Shown here: positions 38,573 to 47,273 of the stretch, piece by piece
How the letters are laid out: every line of letters begins with the position of its first letter
Position numbering within the stretch: position 1 is the first letter of the stretch
Origin: QHXN01 sp963785125
GTDB lineage: Bacteria > Acidobacteriota > Blastocatellia > Pyrinomonadales > Pyrinomonadaceae
Length of the DNA: 64,000 bases
Direction of reading: 5' to 3'
Assembly: GCA_963785125.1 (NCBI GenBank)
Contig: CAWATU010000001.1
Coordinates: 1-64,000 of the forward strand
Notes under the pieces: generated by a model
What the model saw: the letters and a program-made list of their open reading frames with translations, nothing else
What the model was told of the DNA's origin: nothing
Database searches by the model: none
Position numbers and translations under genes: made by a program

Positions 38573-39220
38573 TCAATCGAGCGTGCGCAGGACGGCGCGC
38601 GCGGGTGCCCCGTCGCCGCTGCCGGCCGCGACCTTGAGCGGCAGGCAGCAGAGTTCGTAGAGCCCGGGTTCAACCGCGCGCAGGTCGAGCCCTTCGACGA
38701 TGACGACGCCGGCCGAGAGCAGCGCGAGGTGCGTCTCGAAATCTTCGGAGCCGAACTTCTCGACCGAAAGGTAGTCGAAGCCGACGAGCCGCACGCCGGC
38801 CGCGACGAGCGCGCGCGCCGCCGCCGGCTCGATGTAAGCGAAGTCCTCGCGGAACTGCCCGCGCGGGTCTTCCCAGAGGGCGGAGTTGCGCGTCTTGAAG
38901 AGCACGCGCGTCGCCCCCTGAAGCGACTCGGGTCGCACGTGGCTCTCTTCAACCGCGTCGGCGTCCGGGGGAATCTCGACGATGCGCGCCGGGCCTAAGA
39001 GCGCGTCGAGCGGCAGGGAACTGATGCCGGGTGCGCCCTCGATGAAGTGCGCAGGCGCGTCGATGTGCGTCCCGGTGTGTGCGCCGAAGTTCAGCACCGA
39101 CACGTTCGCGCGGTCGCCGCGGGCAATCGCGCTCCACGACCCGACCTCCAGCCCGGGGTCGCCCGGGTAGGTCGGCGTCTCGCCCGGCGTGATGGACACG
39201 CTGATGTCGTAAATCTGCAT
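38573..39220 (-). CDS. Cyclase-family / kynurenine-formamidase-like hydrolase
   Basis: A 215-aa metal-dependent hydrolase. The signature HTGTHIDAPAHF carries the metal ligands, and the N-terminal YDISVSITPGETPTYPGDP is the family opening. KynB forms hydrolyse N-formylkynurenine; others act on cyclic amides or esters. No other kynurenine genes are nearby, so a generic name is safer. Probably an operon with the cupin. Confidence 0.88.
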   Translation of the reverse strand: MQIYDISVSITPGETPTYPGDPGLEVGSWSAIARGDRANVSVLNFGAHTGTHIDAPAHFIEGAPGISSLPLDALLGPARIVEIPPDADAVEESHVRPESLQGATRVLFKTRNSALWEDPRGQFREDFAYIEPAAARALVAAGVRLVGFDYLSVEKFGSEDFETHLALLSAGVVIVEGLDLRAVEPGLYELCCLPLKVAAGSGDGAPARAVLRTLD

Positions 39221-39356
39221 GGGTGAGGTGCATGGTATGTGCGTGCAAGTTGGCTGTCAACGAAGCGCGAGCGGCGGTCGGAGCGTCATGTTGCGGGGCC
39301 GTGCGTGTGTGGGTTAGCATCGACTCGGTCGTTCGTCGTGTTGAAACGGAGAAGCG

Positions 39357-40202
39357 TTGAGGAAAGTGTCGGAGACAGATTCCGGGTCGGGGGGCGCGCC
39401 GCGTGTGGCCGCGTCGAGCTATTTGAACACGGCGCCGCTCATCTGGAGCTTCGCGCGGGGCCGGCGGCGCGGCGAGGTGGAACTGGTGACCGACACGGCG
39501 CCCGCGCGCTGCGCCGACCTGCTCGCGCGAGGCCAGGTCGAGGCGGCGCTCGTGCCCGTCATCGAGTACCAGCGTTTGCCCGAGACGGCCGTTATCCCAG
39601 GCGTCTGCGTCGGCGCGCGCCGCGAGGTGCACAGCGTCGTTCTCGTCACGCGTGGGGTGCCGTTGAACGAGGTCGAATCGGTCGCGTTGAGCATCGAGTC
39701 GCGCACGTCGGCCGCGCTGGTCGAAGTCATCTTCCGCGAGTTCCTCGGGCGCGCGCCGCGGCTCGAACCGTTCGTGCCCGACCTCGCCAACATGCTCGAA
39801 CGCCACGACGCGGCGCTCGTCATCGGCGACCCGGCGATGACGTTCGAGCGCGAGGGCTTGCGCGTCTACGACATGGCGGCGCTCTGGCGCGAGTTCACAG
39901 GGCTCGGCTTCGTCTTCGCGATGTGGATGGCCGACGCGGGCGCGTCGGAGAGGGTTCGCGCTGTAGATTTCGCCGCCGCGCGCGACGAGGGACTGGCCGC
40001 CGTCGAAGAGATCGCCGCCGAGTATGAGAGGGAACTGGGCCGCCCGCGCGCGGAACTCATCCGCTATCTCACCGCGAACATCTCGTTCGAGCTGAATGAA
40101 GAGATGCGCGCCGGACTCGAACTCTATTTCCAACTCGCGCACAAGCACGGTGTCATTCAGAACTTAAGGCCGCTGAAGTTTCTTGGCACGGGTGTTGATT
40201 GA
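39357..40202 (+). CDS. mqnA: Chorismate dehydratase (futalosine pathway)
   Basis: MqnA makes 3-enolpyruvyl-benzoate from chorismate, the first step of the futalosine route to menaquinone. The 281-aa periplasmic-binding-protein-like fold shows SSYLNTAPLIWSFARG and later VIGDPAMTF. The start is TTG 39357 with GGAG upstream. The mqnC gene follows 104 bp downstream, which confirms the assignment. Confidence 0.9.
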   Translation: MRKVSETDSGSGGAPRVAASSYLNTAPLIWSFARGRRRGEVELVTDTAPARCADLLARGQVEAALVPVIEYQRLPETAVIPGVCVGARREVHSVVLVTRGVPLNEVESVALSIESRTSAALVEVIFREFLGRAPRLEPFVPDLANMLERHDAALVIGDPAMTFEREGLRVYDMAALWREFTGLGFVFAMWMADAGASERVRAVDFAAARDEGLAAVEEIAAEYERELGRPRAELIRYLTANISFELNEEMRAGLELYFQLAHKHGVIQNLRPLKFLGTGVD

Positions 40203-40274
40203 TAATCAGCGGCGGACGAAACGCGCCGCAATACTCGCGGGCGAGGGCGGGCCTGTAGGCAGAATGCGGATTTG

Positions 40275-40294
40275 AAATTTCAAATTTGAAATTT
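40275..40294. repeat. Perfect 20-bp AT palindrome upstream of mqnC
   Basis: AAATTTCAAATTTGAAATTT is its own reverse complement and ends 12 bp before the mqnC ATG. It is an AT-only-type island in GC-rich sequence and could be an operator or another member of the hairpin family. Confidence 0.8.
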
Positions 40295-40306
40295 GCGATA
40301 ACTTAA

Positions 40307-41455
40307 ATGACTACGACAGACATTCAACCGATCCTCGACCGCGTGCTGGCGGGTGGGCGCATGACGGCGGAGGAGTGCGCGACGCTTCTCGAATCCTTCG
40401 ACGTGGCGCGCATGGGCGTGGCGGCCGACGAGGTGCGGCGGCGCAAGCATCCCGAGGGCATCGTTACATACATCATCGACCGCAACATCAACTACACGAA
40501 CGTCTGCAACGTCGTCTGCACCTTCTGCGCCTTCTACCGGCGTCCGGGCAAGCCCGACACGTACGTCCGCACGGTCGAAGACATCTGCCAGCGCATCGAC
40601 GAGACCATCGCGCTCGGCGGGACGGGCGTGCTGATGCAGGGCGGGCTGCACCCGGATTTCGGCATCGAGTGGTACGAAGACCTCCTGCGCACGCTGCACG
40701 CGAAGTATCCGGACTTCCAACTTCACTGCTTCTCGCCGCCCGAGATACACAACATCCATCTCATCTCGAAGCTCTCGTACGAAGAGATTCTTCAAAGGCT
40801 GAAGGAGGCCGGCCTCTACAGCATGCCCGGCGGCGGCGGCGAGATTCTGGACGACGAGGTGCGCAAGCGCGTCTCGACCAAATGCACGACCGACGAGTGG
40901 CTTGACGTAATGCGCGCGGCGCACCGCGTCGGCTTACGCACGACGGCGACGATGATGTTCGGCATCGGCGACAGCACCGTCCATCGCGTCCGGCACCTCC
41001 AGCGCATACGCGACCTACAGGACGAGACGGGCGGCTTCACGGCCTTCATCCCCTGGACGTTCCAGCGCGAGAACACCGCGCTCGGCCGGAAGATAAAGGA
41101 GGAGTTGACGGGGATGGACTATCTGCGCATGCTCGCCGTCTCGCGCCTCTTCCTCGATAACGTAGACCACATTCAATCTTCCTGGCTCACACAGGGGTTG
41201 CGGCTCGGGCAGGTGGTGCTCCGCTTCGGCGCCGACGACATGGGCTCGATCATGATCGAGGAGAACGTCGTCTCGGCGGCCGGCGCGCACAACGAGGCGG
41301 ACGAGAAGACGCTCCGCTATCTCATCCGCGAAGCCGGCTTCCGCCCGCAGCAGCGCGACATCCTCTACCGCCACGTCAATCGCGCAGAGTCGTCCAAACA
41401 GGACGCCTCCGACTCTGCCACCCTCCGCGAACTGACCGTCGCCTTCGCCGACTGA
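40307..41455 (+). CDS. mqnC: Dehypoxanthine futalosine cyclase
   Basis: Radical-SAM enzyme making cyclic dehypoxanthine futalosine. The cluster-binding cysteines are C67, C71 and C74 in CNVVCTFCAFYRRPGKPDTY, where the last part is the MqnC-type extension. The length of 382 aa is normal. Together with mqnA it shows the organism makes menaquinone by the futalosine route; mqnB, mqnD and mqnE-like steps must be encoded elsewhere. Confidence 0.95.
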   Translation: MTTTDIQPILDRVLAGGRMTAEECATLLESFDVARMGVAADEVRRRKHPEGIVTYIIDRNINYTNVCNVVCTFCAFYRRPGKPDTYVRTVEDICQRIDETIALGGTGVLMQGGLHPDFGIEWYEDLLRTLHAKYPDFQLHCFSPPEIHNIHLISKLSYEEILQRLKEAGLYSMPGGGGEILDDEVRKRVSTKCTTDEWLDVMRAAHRVGLRTTATMMFGIGDSTVHRVRHLQRIRDLQDETGGFTAFIPWTFQRENTALGRKIKEELTGMDYLRMLAVSRLFLDNVDHIQSSWLTQGLRLGQVVLRFGADDMGSIMIEENVVSAAGAHNEADEKTLRYLIREAGFRPQQRDILYRHVNRAESSKQDASDSATLRELTVAFAD

Positions 41456-41474
41456 GTCGGATTGATTCATTTCG

Positions 41475-41528
41475 TCATTTGTTCATCGGGTCATTGTCAA
41501 TTAGATCAATGACCCGATGAACAAATGA
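41475..41528. repeat. Intergenic hairpin with TCAT 8-mer words
   Basis: A perfect 22-bp stem (41475-41496 with 41507-41528) and 10-nt loop. TCAT recurs every 8 nt along the left arm, and weaker pairing extends the arms outward to about 41463-41540. No T-run follows, so it is not a simple terminator. Confidence 0.85.
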
Positions 41529-41682
41529 GTCAATCCCTCAATCACTTTGGGTGACATGGCGGCGGCCGACAAGATACAATCCAGTTTCCCGGTTCTATTT
41601 TCAGGTTTGGGTGGACTCGCGGGGCAGGGGTTTATCCGGCGTCGGGTGCGCCGGGGGGCAGGGCTAAGGTCACGACTTTTGA

Positions 41683-42165
41683 ATGCTTTACGACTTCGAG
41701 CTGGGCGGAAGACGTGTGCGGCTGTGGCAGCGTCGGGGCGAGAGTTACGGCCACGTGTTGATGAAGGCGCTCGGGTACGCGATGTTCGTCGGGCGTTACC
41801 CGAACCTTGAAGTCGAGCTGCCGGTGGGCCTGCGTTACAAGCCCGACCTCGTCTCTGTGAACGAGGCGGAGGGCGGGCGGCCCGGCGCGGGCGCGCGCTT
41901 TCGCTTCTGGGGCGAGTGCGGGATGGTCTCGATGCGCAAGGTCGCGTGGCTCCTCAAGCACGGCGACGCGGAGCGTCTGGTGCTCTTCAAGATCGGTAGC
42001 AGCGTCAAGGCGTACACGCACGAGCTGCGCGACTCGGTCGAGCCGCGCTACCGAGGGGACGGCCGCCTGACGCTCGTCAACTTCGCGCCGGATATTGCGG
42101 AGCGCGCGGCCGAACGCAGAATCGAGAGCGTGCCCGCGAGCTGGTACGAGCAGATTGAAGTGTGA
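41683..42165 (+). CDS. Conserved hypothetical protein, possibly PD-(D/E)xK-like
   Basis: A 160-aa protein. Conserved-looking stretches: ESYGHVLMKALGYAMF, GLRYKPDLV, FWGECG and WLLKHGDAERLVLFKIG. The spacing of Asp (KPDLV), Glu (GECG) and a following Lys recalls the PD-(D/E)xK nuclease core seen in YaeQ-like proteins, but the match is weak. ATG 41683. It lies 15 bp before the acetyltransferase gene. Function unknown. Confidence 0.6.
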   Translation: MLYDFELGGRRVRLWQRRGESYGHVLMKALGYAMFVGRYPNLEVELPVGLRYKPDLVSVNEAEGGRPGAGARFRFWGECGMVSMRKVAWLLKHGDAERLVLFKIGSSVKAYTHELRDSVEPRYRGDGRLTLVNFAPDIAERAAERRIESVPASWYEQIEV

Positions 42166-42180
42166 GGGTTGCTTGTTCCG

Positions 42181-42957
42181 ATGGAGGAGCAGAACGACAT
42201 AAACATTCGCGAATGCACGACGGTCGAGGAGTTCGACCAGTGTGTGCGCTTGCAGCGCGAGGCGTTCGGACTGCCCGACCTGGAGCTGTCGCCGCGGCGC
42301 CACCTCATCGTCGCGCGCAGCGCGGGCGGCTTCACGCTCGGCGCGTTCGACGGCGAGCTGATGGTCGGCTACGTCCTCAACCAGATCGCCGTCCGCAGGA
42401 GCCCTGCTACGAGCGCGGAGGAGACCGCCGGTTACTCGCACATGATGGCCGTGGCGAAGGAGTACCAGAACCGTGGCGTCGGCGCGCGACTGAAGTGGGC
42501 GCAGCGCGCCCGCGTCGTCGCGGAGGGGCGGCGCTTCATCTGGTGGACGTGGGACCCTGTGCAGTCGCGCAACGCGCACTTCAACTTGAATCGGCTCGGC
42601 GTCGTCGTGCGCCGCTACGCAGTCAACTATTACGGCACAGACTATTCGACCGTCACGGGTAAGTTCGGTGAGCCGCTCGGCCTCGACAGCGACCGCCTCG
42701 TCGCCGAGTGGGAACTGGACTCGCCCCGGGTCGAGGCGCTCGCGCGCGGCGAGGCTCCCGCGCCGAAGGGCGAGCCCGAAGCGTCCGTCGCCATCCCCCC
42801 GAACTGGGGCGCACTCGTCCGCGAAGACCTGGCGGCGGCACGCGCAGAACTCCTCCGCGTCCGCGAGGAGTTCCAGGCGGCCACAGCCTCCGGCCTCGTC
42901 TGCGCCGGCTTCGAGCGCGACCCGTCGGCGCCGCGATACCTTTTTTATGGTGAATAG
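42181..42957 (+). CDS. GNAT-family acetyltransferase
   Basis: ATG 42181 (MEEQNDINIRE) is taken; an in-frame TTG at 42169 is possible. The 258-aa protein has the GNAT acetyl-CoA loop around VAKEYQNRGVGARLKWAQR and the follow-up FIWWTWDPVQSRNAHFNLNRLG, matching the predicted acetyltransferase group COG3375. The substrate is unknown. The stop lies inside the left arm of a long hairpin at 42948. Confidence 0.82.
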   Translation: MEEQNDINIRECTTVEEFDQCVRLQREAFGLPDLELSPRRHLIVARSAGGFTLGAFDGELMVGYVLNQIAVRRSPATSAEETAGYSHMMAVAKEYQNRGVGARLKWAQRARVVAEGRRFIWWTWDPVQSRNAHFNLNRLGVVVRRYAVNYYGTDYSTVTGKFGEPLGLDSDRLVAEWELDSPRVEALARGEAPAPKGEPEASVAIPPNWGALVREDLAAARAELLRVREEFQAATASGLVCAGFERDPSAPRYLFYGE

Positions 42958-43022
42958 TAAATGGTAAATGGTGAATGGAAATTGTCCTGAACCATTCACC
43001 ATTTGCCATTCACTATTCACCC
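42948..43022. repeat. Long hairpin of GTGAATG/GTAAATG words
   Basis: Arms 42948-42978 and 42992-43022 (31 nt) pair with about three mismatches and a 13-nt loop. Arms are 7-mers GTGAATA, GTAAATG, GTAAATG, GTGAATG. It shares its word family with 22003-22115. It overlaps the end of the acetyltransferase gene and precedes the M20 gene by 8 bp. Confidence 0.85.
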
Positions 43023-43030
43023 CAAAGCAT

Positions 43031-44446
43031 ATGTCTTTTACACGCTTCGACCGATACGTTGACCGGCACGCGCGCTCCTTTACGGAGCGCTTGCAGGAGC
43101 TGTGTCGGATGCCGTCGGTGGCTGCGCGCGGGACGGGGATGCGCGCGATGGCCGAGAAGGTCGAGCAGGCTTTGCAGCGCGTGGGCGCGGGCACGCGCAG
43201 TTTCAAGCAAGGCAGCGGCTACCCAATCATCTACGGCGAGTGCGGCGCCGGGCCGCGCTGCTTCCTCGTCTACGGTCACTACGACGTGCAGCCGGTCGGG
43301 CAGTTGACCGAGTGGTCTTCCGGCCCCTTCGCCGCCGTCATCGACAATGGCCAGCTCCGCGCGCGCGGCGCGTCGAACAGTAAGGGCGACTTCCTCGCAC
43401 GCGTCGCCGCGGTCGAGGCGTACCAGAAGACCTACGGCAAGCTCCCCGTCTGCCTCCGCTTCGTCGTCGAGGGTGAGGACGGGTTGGCGAGCCCGAGCCT
43501 CTATCGTTTTGCGGCCGAGAACGCGGAGCTACTGCGCGCCGACGGCTGCATCTGGGATGACGGCTACAAGGACACCAAAGACCGCCTCGTCATCAACCTC
43601 GGCTTCAAGGGCATCGCCTTCCTTGAGCTGCGCTGCTACGGCGCGCGCACAGACCTCCACTCGAAGTGGGGCGGCATCGTCCCGAACCCCGCGTGGCGGC
43701 TGGTGCAGGCGCTCGCCACGGTGCTCTCGCCGAAGGGCGTCATCACCATCGACGGCTTCGGCTCGCACGTCGCACCGCTCACGTCCGAAGACCGGCAGAT
43801 GTTGAAGACCATCGAGCTGGACGAGGCGGGCCTGCGCCGCGAGTTCCGCATCGGCTCGTGGCTGCACGGGATGACGGGGCGAGAGCTAGCGAAGGAACTC
43901 ATCTTCGGCCCGACCTGCACCATCTGCGGCATACGTACGGGCCACACCGAGGCCGGCGCGAAGACTGTGCTCCCGGGCGCGGCCACCGCGCGCCTCGACT
44001 TCCGGCTCGTGCCAGACCTCACGCCCGAGTTAATCGTCGAGCTTCTGCGCAGGCACCTCGACAAGCGCGGCTTTCAGGACGTGGAGATCATCGAGTTGGG
44101 CTCGGCGCCCTACGCGAAGTCCTCGCCCTCCTCGATGGTGGCGCGCGCGGCCATCGAGAGCGCGGGCGAACTGTACGGCGGCGAGCCGGTCATCTACCCG
44201 CTCGACCCTGCGAGCGGCCCCGTCGGCGCCGTCTGCGGCGCGAACCAGCCGCCGATGCCCGTCGTCTCCTTCGGCGTCAGCTACTTCGGCTCCAACCCCC
44301 ACGCGCCCGACGAAAACATCCGCCTCGACGACTTCATCCAGGGCATCAAATACTTCGGCCGCGTCATCCACCGCCTCGCCACCCTCGAAGAGGAAGACCC
44401 GACACCCAAACGCACACGCGAGCCCATCGCCCTGCTCAACAAGTAA
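43031..44446 (+). CDS. M20 family metallopeptidase (dipeptidase-like)
   Basis: ATG 43031 (MSFTRFDRYVDRH) gives 471 aa. M20 landmarks: LVYGHYDVQPVG (metal His/Asp), GASNSKGDFLARVAAVEAY, VVEGEDGLASPSL (catalytic Glu/metal Glu-Asp), and DLHSKWGGIVPNPAWRL in the dimerisation domain. One change from the common pattern is GASNSKG where many dipeptidases have G-x-x-D-x-K-G: the bridging metal Asp appears to be Asn. This may affect metal binding, or the enzyme may be a variant. Acts on dipeptides or N-acyl amino acids. Confidence 0.88.
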   Translation: MSFTRFDRYVDRHARSFTERLQELCRMPSVAARGTGMRAMAEKVEQALQRVGAGTRSFKQGSGYPIIYGECGAGPRCFLVYGHYDVQPVGQLTEWSSGPFAAVIDNGQLRARGASNSKGDFLARVAAVEAYQKTYGKLPVCLRFVVEGEDGLASPSLYRFAAENAELLRADGCIWDDGYKDTKDRLVINLGFKGIAFLELRCYGARTDLHSKWGGIVPNPAWRLVQALATVLSPKGVITIDGFGSHVAPLTSEDRQMLKTIELDEAGLRREFRIGSWLHGMTGRELAKELIFGPTCTICGIRTGHTEAGAKTVLPGAATARLDFRLVPDLTPELIVELLRRHLDKRGFQDVEIIELGSAPYAKSSPSSMVARAAIESAGELYGGEPVIYPLDPASGPVGAVCGANQPPMPVVSFGVSYFGSNPHAPDENIRLDDFIQGIKYFGRVIHRLATLEEEDPTPKRTREPIALLNK

Positions 44447-44550
44447 AGTGTAAGCTCGCGCTTCGTCGGGTCATTTAACTCGACCGCGTTGCGCGTCCGT
44501 GCGCTTGTGCTTATGATGAACAGGACTGTTTCCAACTTTAATTTCAGGGT

Positions 44551-46581
44551 GTGACTGCCAACTTGCCGACCGCAGCCAAGAGCATCGAAGCAGAGATTAA
44601 GAAGCTTCGTGAGGAGGTTCTCCATCACGAGGAGCTGTATTACGTCCATGACCGGCCGGAGATTTCGGACGTGGAGTATGACGCGCTGGTGGAACGCCTG
44701 CGCGCGTTGGAAGAAGCGCATCCGGAATTTCAGACGCCGGACAGTCCGACCTTGCGCGTCGGCGGGCGGCCCGCCGTGGGGTTCGCGGAGTACGTCCACC
44801 GGCGGCCGATGCTCTCGCTCGACAACAGCTACAACATCGAAGACCTGCGCGCCTTCGACGAGCGCTGCCGCAAGCTCGCCGACGGCCGCACCTTCGAGTA
44901 CGTGGCCGAGCTGAAGATCGACGGCCTCTCGCTCTCGGTTCACTACGAGAACGGCCTGCTCGCGCGCGGCGTGACGCGCGGCGACGGACGCGTCGGCGAG
45001 GACGTGACACAGAACGTGCGCACCATCCGCAGTGTGCCGCTGCGCCTGAAGGGCTCGGCCGAGGGCGAGGCGGAGGTCGAGGTGCGCGGCGAGGCATATC
45101 TGTCGCGCAAGGCGTTCGAGCGCATCAACGCCGAGAGGGAGGAGGCGGAGGAGGCGAAGTTCGCCAACCCGCGCAACGCGGCCGCCGGCACCATCCGACA
45201 GCTCGACCCGAAGGTCGTCGCGCGCCGACGGCTCGACCTCTTCGCCTACGACATTCTGCGCGGCGAGCGCAAGCCCTTCGCGACGCATTGGGAGGCGCTC
45301 GAATGGTTGGCCTCGGCGGGCTTTACGGTCAACCCGCACCGCGCGAAGTGTTCCGACATCGAAGAGGTCATCCGATTCTGTAACGAGATGGAGGCCGAGC
45401 GCGACCGGCTCGCGTACGAGATAGACGGCGTGGTCGTCAAGGTCAACTCGACGGCCTTGCAGGACGAGTTCGGCGCGACGGCAAAGGCGCCGCGCTGGGC
45501 CATCGCTTACAAGTATCCCGCGCGGCAGGCGACGACGCAGGTCGAAGATATCATCGTGCAGGTCGGGCGCACGGGCGCGCTCACGCCGGTCGCGCTCCTG
45601 ACGCCCGTCCAGCTCGCGGGCACGGTCGTGGCGCGCGCGACGCTGCACAACGAGGACGAGATCAAGCGGCTCGACGTGAGGGTCGGCGACACGGTCAACA
45701 TCGAGAAGAGCGGCGAGATCATCCCGAAGGTCTTGAGCGTCGTTAAGTCGCGCCGCCCACGCGGGACGAAGCCTTACGAGTTCCCGACGAGCTGTCCCGT
45801 GTGCGGCGGCGTCGTCTCGCGCCCGGAGGGTGAGGTCGTCTCGCGCTGCGTCGCCGCGGACTGTCCCGCGCAACTTAAAGCGCGTCTGCTCCACTACGCC
45901 TCGCGCCGCGCGTTGAGGATTGAGGGCTTGGGAGACGCTCTGGCCGAGCAGTTCGTGCAGACGAAGATGGTGCACGACGTGGCAGACCTCTACAAGCTGA
46001 CGCAGGAGGACGTGGCCGGGCTCGAACGCATGGCGGAAAAGTCCGCGTCGAACCTCCTCTCACAGATAGAGGCGAGCAAGGGGCGCGACCTGCCGCAGCT
46101 CGTCTACGGCTTAGGCATTCGCCACGTCGGCGAGCGCACGGCCGCGCTGCTCGCGCGCCACTTCCGCTCGCTGGAGGCGCTCCGGACGGCCACGGTCGAA
46201 CAGATCGACGACATACATGAGATAGGGCTGACCGTCGCGCAGTCCGTACGCGACTGGTTCGACGACGAGGGGAACGTCCAGCTCTGCGAGCGCCTGCGCG
46301 CGGCCGGCGTGCGGACTGAGCTTGTGAGGGGCGGCGCCGGGGCACAGTCGGACGAGGCTTTCGCGGGCAAGCAGTTCGTGCTGACGGGCAGGCTTGAGAC
46401 GTTGACGCGCGACGAAGCGCGCGCGTTGATCGAGGCGCGCGGCGGGCGCGTGACCTCGACCGTGAGCAAGAAGACCGACTATGTCGTCGCGGGCGAGGAG
46501 GCGGGCTCCAAGCTCGACAAGGCGCAGGCGCTCGGCCTCCGAATCCTGAGCGAAGCAGACTTGCGCGCGTTGCTTGGCTGA
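44551..46581 (+). CDS. ligA: NAD-dependent DNA ligase
   Basis: A 676-aa replicative ligase. The adenylated lysine is K122 in AELKIDGLSL; GVTRGDGRVGEDVT follows in the nucleotidyltransferase domain. An OB fold, a four-Cys zinc finger (CPVCGG and later C residues), HhH region and a C-terminal BRCT domain (about 600-676) complete the standard order. The start is GTG 44551. The length is normal. Confidence 0.97.
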   Translation: MTANLPTAAKSIEAEIKKLREEVLHHEELYYVHDRPEISDVEYDALVERLRALEEAHPEFQTPDSPTLRVGGRPAVGFAEYVHRRPMLSLDNSYNIEDLRAFDERCRKLADGRTFEYVAELKIDGLSLSVHYENGLLARGVTRGDGRVGEDVTQNVRTIRSVPLRLKGSAEGEAEVEVRGEAYLSRKAFERINAEREEAEEAKFANPRNAAAGTIRQLDPKVVARRRLDLFAYDILRGERKPFATHWEALEWLASAGFTVNPHRAKCSDIEEVIRFCNEMEAERDRLAYEIDGVVVKVNSTALQDEFGATAKAPRWAIAYKYPARQATTQVEDIIVQVGRTGALTPVALLTPVQLAGTVVARATLHNEDEIKRLDVRVGDTVNIEKSGEIIPKVLSVVKSRRPRGTKPYEFPTSCPVCGGVVSRPEGEVVSRCVAADCPAQLKARLLHYASRRALRIEGLGDALAEQFVQTKMVHDVADLYKLTQEDVAGLERMAEKSASNLLSQIEASKGRDLPQLVYGLGIRHVGERTAALLARHFRSLEALRTATVEQIDDIHEIGLTVAQSVRDWFDDEGNVQLCERLRAAGVRTELVRGGAGAQSDEAFAGKQFVLTGRLETLTRDEARALIEARGGRVTSTVSKKTDYVVAGEEAGSKLDKAQALGLRILSEADLRALLG

Positions 46582-46584
46582 GTC

Positions 46585-47151
46585 ATGCGGTTCGACCTTC
46601 TTCCAACGCTCGCCCTCGTCTTCTACTGCGCGACGTTCGTGGCGGAGAAGATTCTGCTGCGCGGGCGGCGTGTGCAGACGAAGCTGGACAGGGGGTCGCT
46701 CAAGGCGTACGACGTGTCGGGGGCTTTGTCGATACCGTTGGGCATCGTGCTCGGCTTGACGGACTACGGGAGGGTGCGTGCGTTCGAGCCGTACGTGGCG
46801 GCGGCGGGGCTCGTGCTGCTGTTGACGGGGACGGCGCTGCGGTGGGCGGCGATACGCGCGCTGTGGAGATACTTCACGGTCAACGTGTCGATACTGGAAG
46901 GGCAGAGGGTCATCAAGCAAGGGTTGTACGGAGTGGTGCGGCACCCCGCGTACACGGGGCTGCTGCTGCGCTACCTCGGCTTCGGGCTGGCGTTCGCGAA
47001 CTGGCTGAGCGCGGCGCTCATCTTCCTCCCGCTGCTCTGCGTGACCGTCTACCGCATATGCGTCGAGGAAGCGGCGCTGCGCGAACACTTCGGCGAAGAG
47101 TACGCCGACTACGCGTGCGCGACGAAACGTCTGGTGCCGGGGATTTACTAA
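46585..47151 (+). CDS. Isoprenylcysteine carboxyl methyltransferase (ICMT)-family membrane protein
   Basis: A 188-aa integral membrane methyltransferase with about five hydrophobic segments. The SAM-binding region GLYGVVRHPAYTGLLLRYLG and the C-terminal EEAALREHFGEEYADY are typical of the PEMT/ICMT family. The bacterial substrate is unknown, possibly a lipid or prenyl compound. It starts 3 bp after ligA, so it shares its transcript. Confidence 0.88.
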   Translation: MRFDLLPTLALVFYCATFVAEKILLRGRRVQTKLDRGSLKAYDVSGALSIPLGIVLGLTDYGRVRAFEPYVAAAGLVLLLTGTALRWAAIRALWRYFTVNVSILEGQRVIKQGLYGVVRHPAYTGLLLRYLGFGLAFANWLSAALIFLPLLCVTVYRICVEEAALREHFGEEYADYACATKRLVPGIY

Positions 47152-47180
47152 ATCAGTTTTCAGTGAATGAGAGTAAAGAC

Positions 47181-47252
47181 AATTAACCACCGCAGACACA
47201 GCGTGAAGCAATATCTCAACAAGCTGTGTCTCCGTGTCTGCGGTGGTTAATT
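47181..47252. repeat. Palindromic repeat, AACCACCGCAGACACAG family, copy 2
   Basis: The left arm 47181-47210 and right arm 47223-47252 share AATTAACCACCGCAGACAC at the base, diverging inward. The end words match the repeat at 29465-29537. It lies between the ICMT-like and DUF6941 genes. Confidence 0.85.
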
Positions 47253-47273
47253 CCTTCTCATTGCTATGAAGGG

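Noticed and set aside
41632..43206. Long minus-strand frame over the 41683-43031 genes
   Set aside because: Antisense shadow of the hypothetical and acetyltransferase genes; no start signal and no recognised domain.
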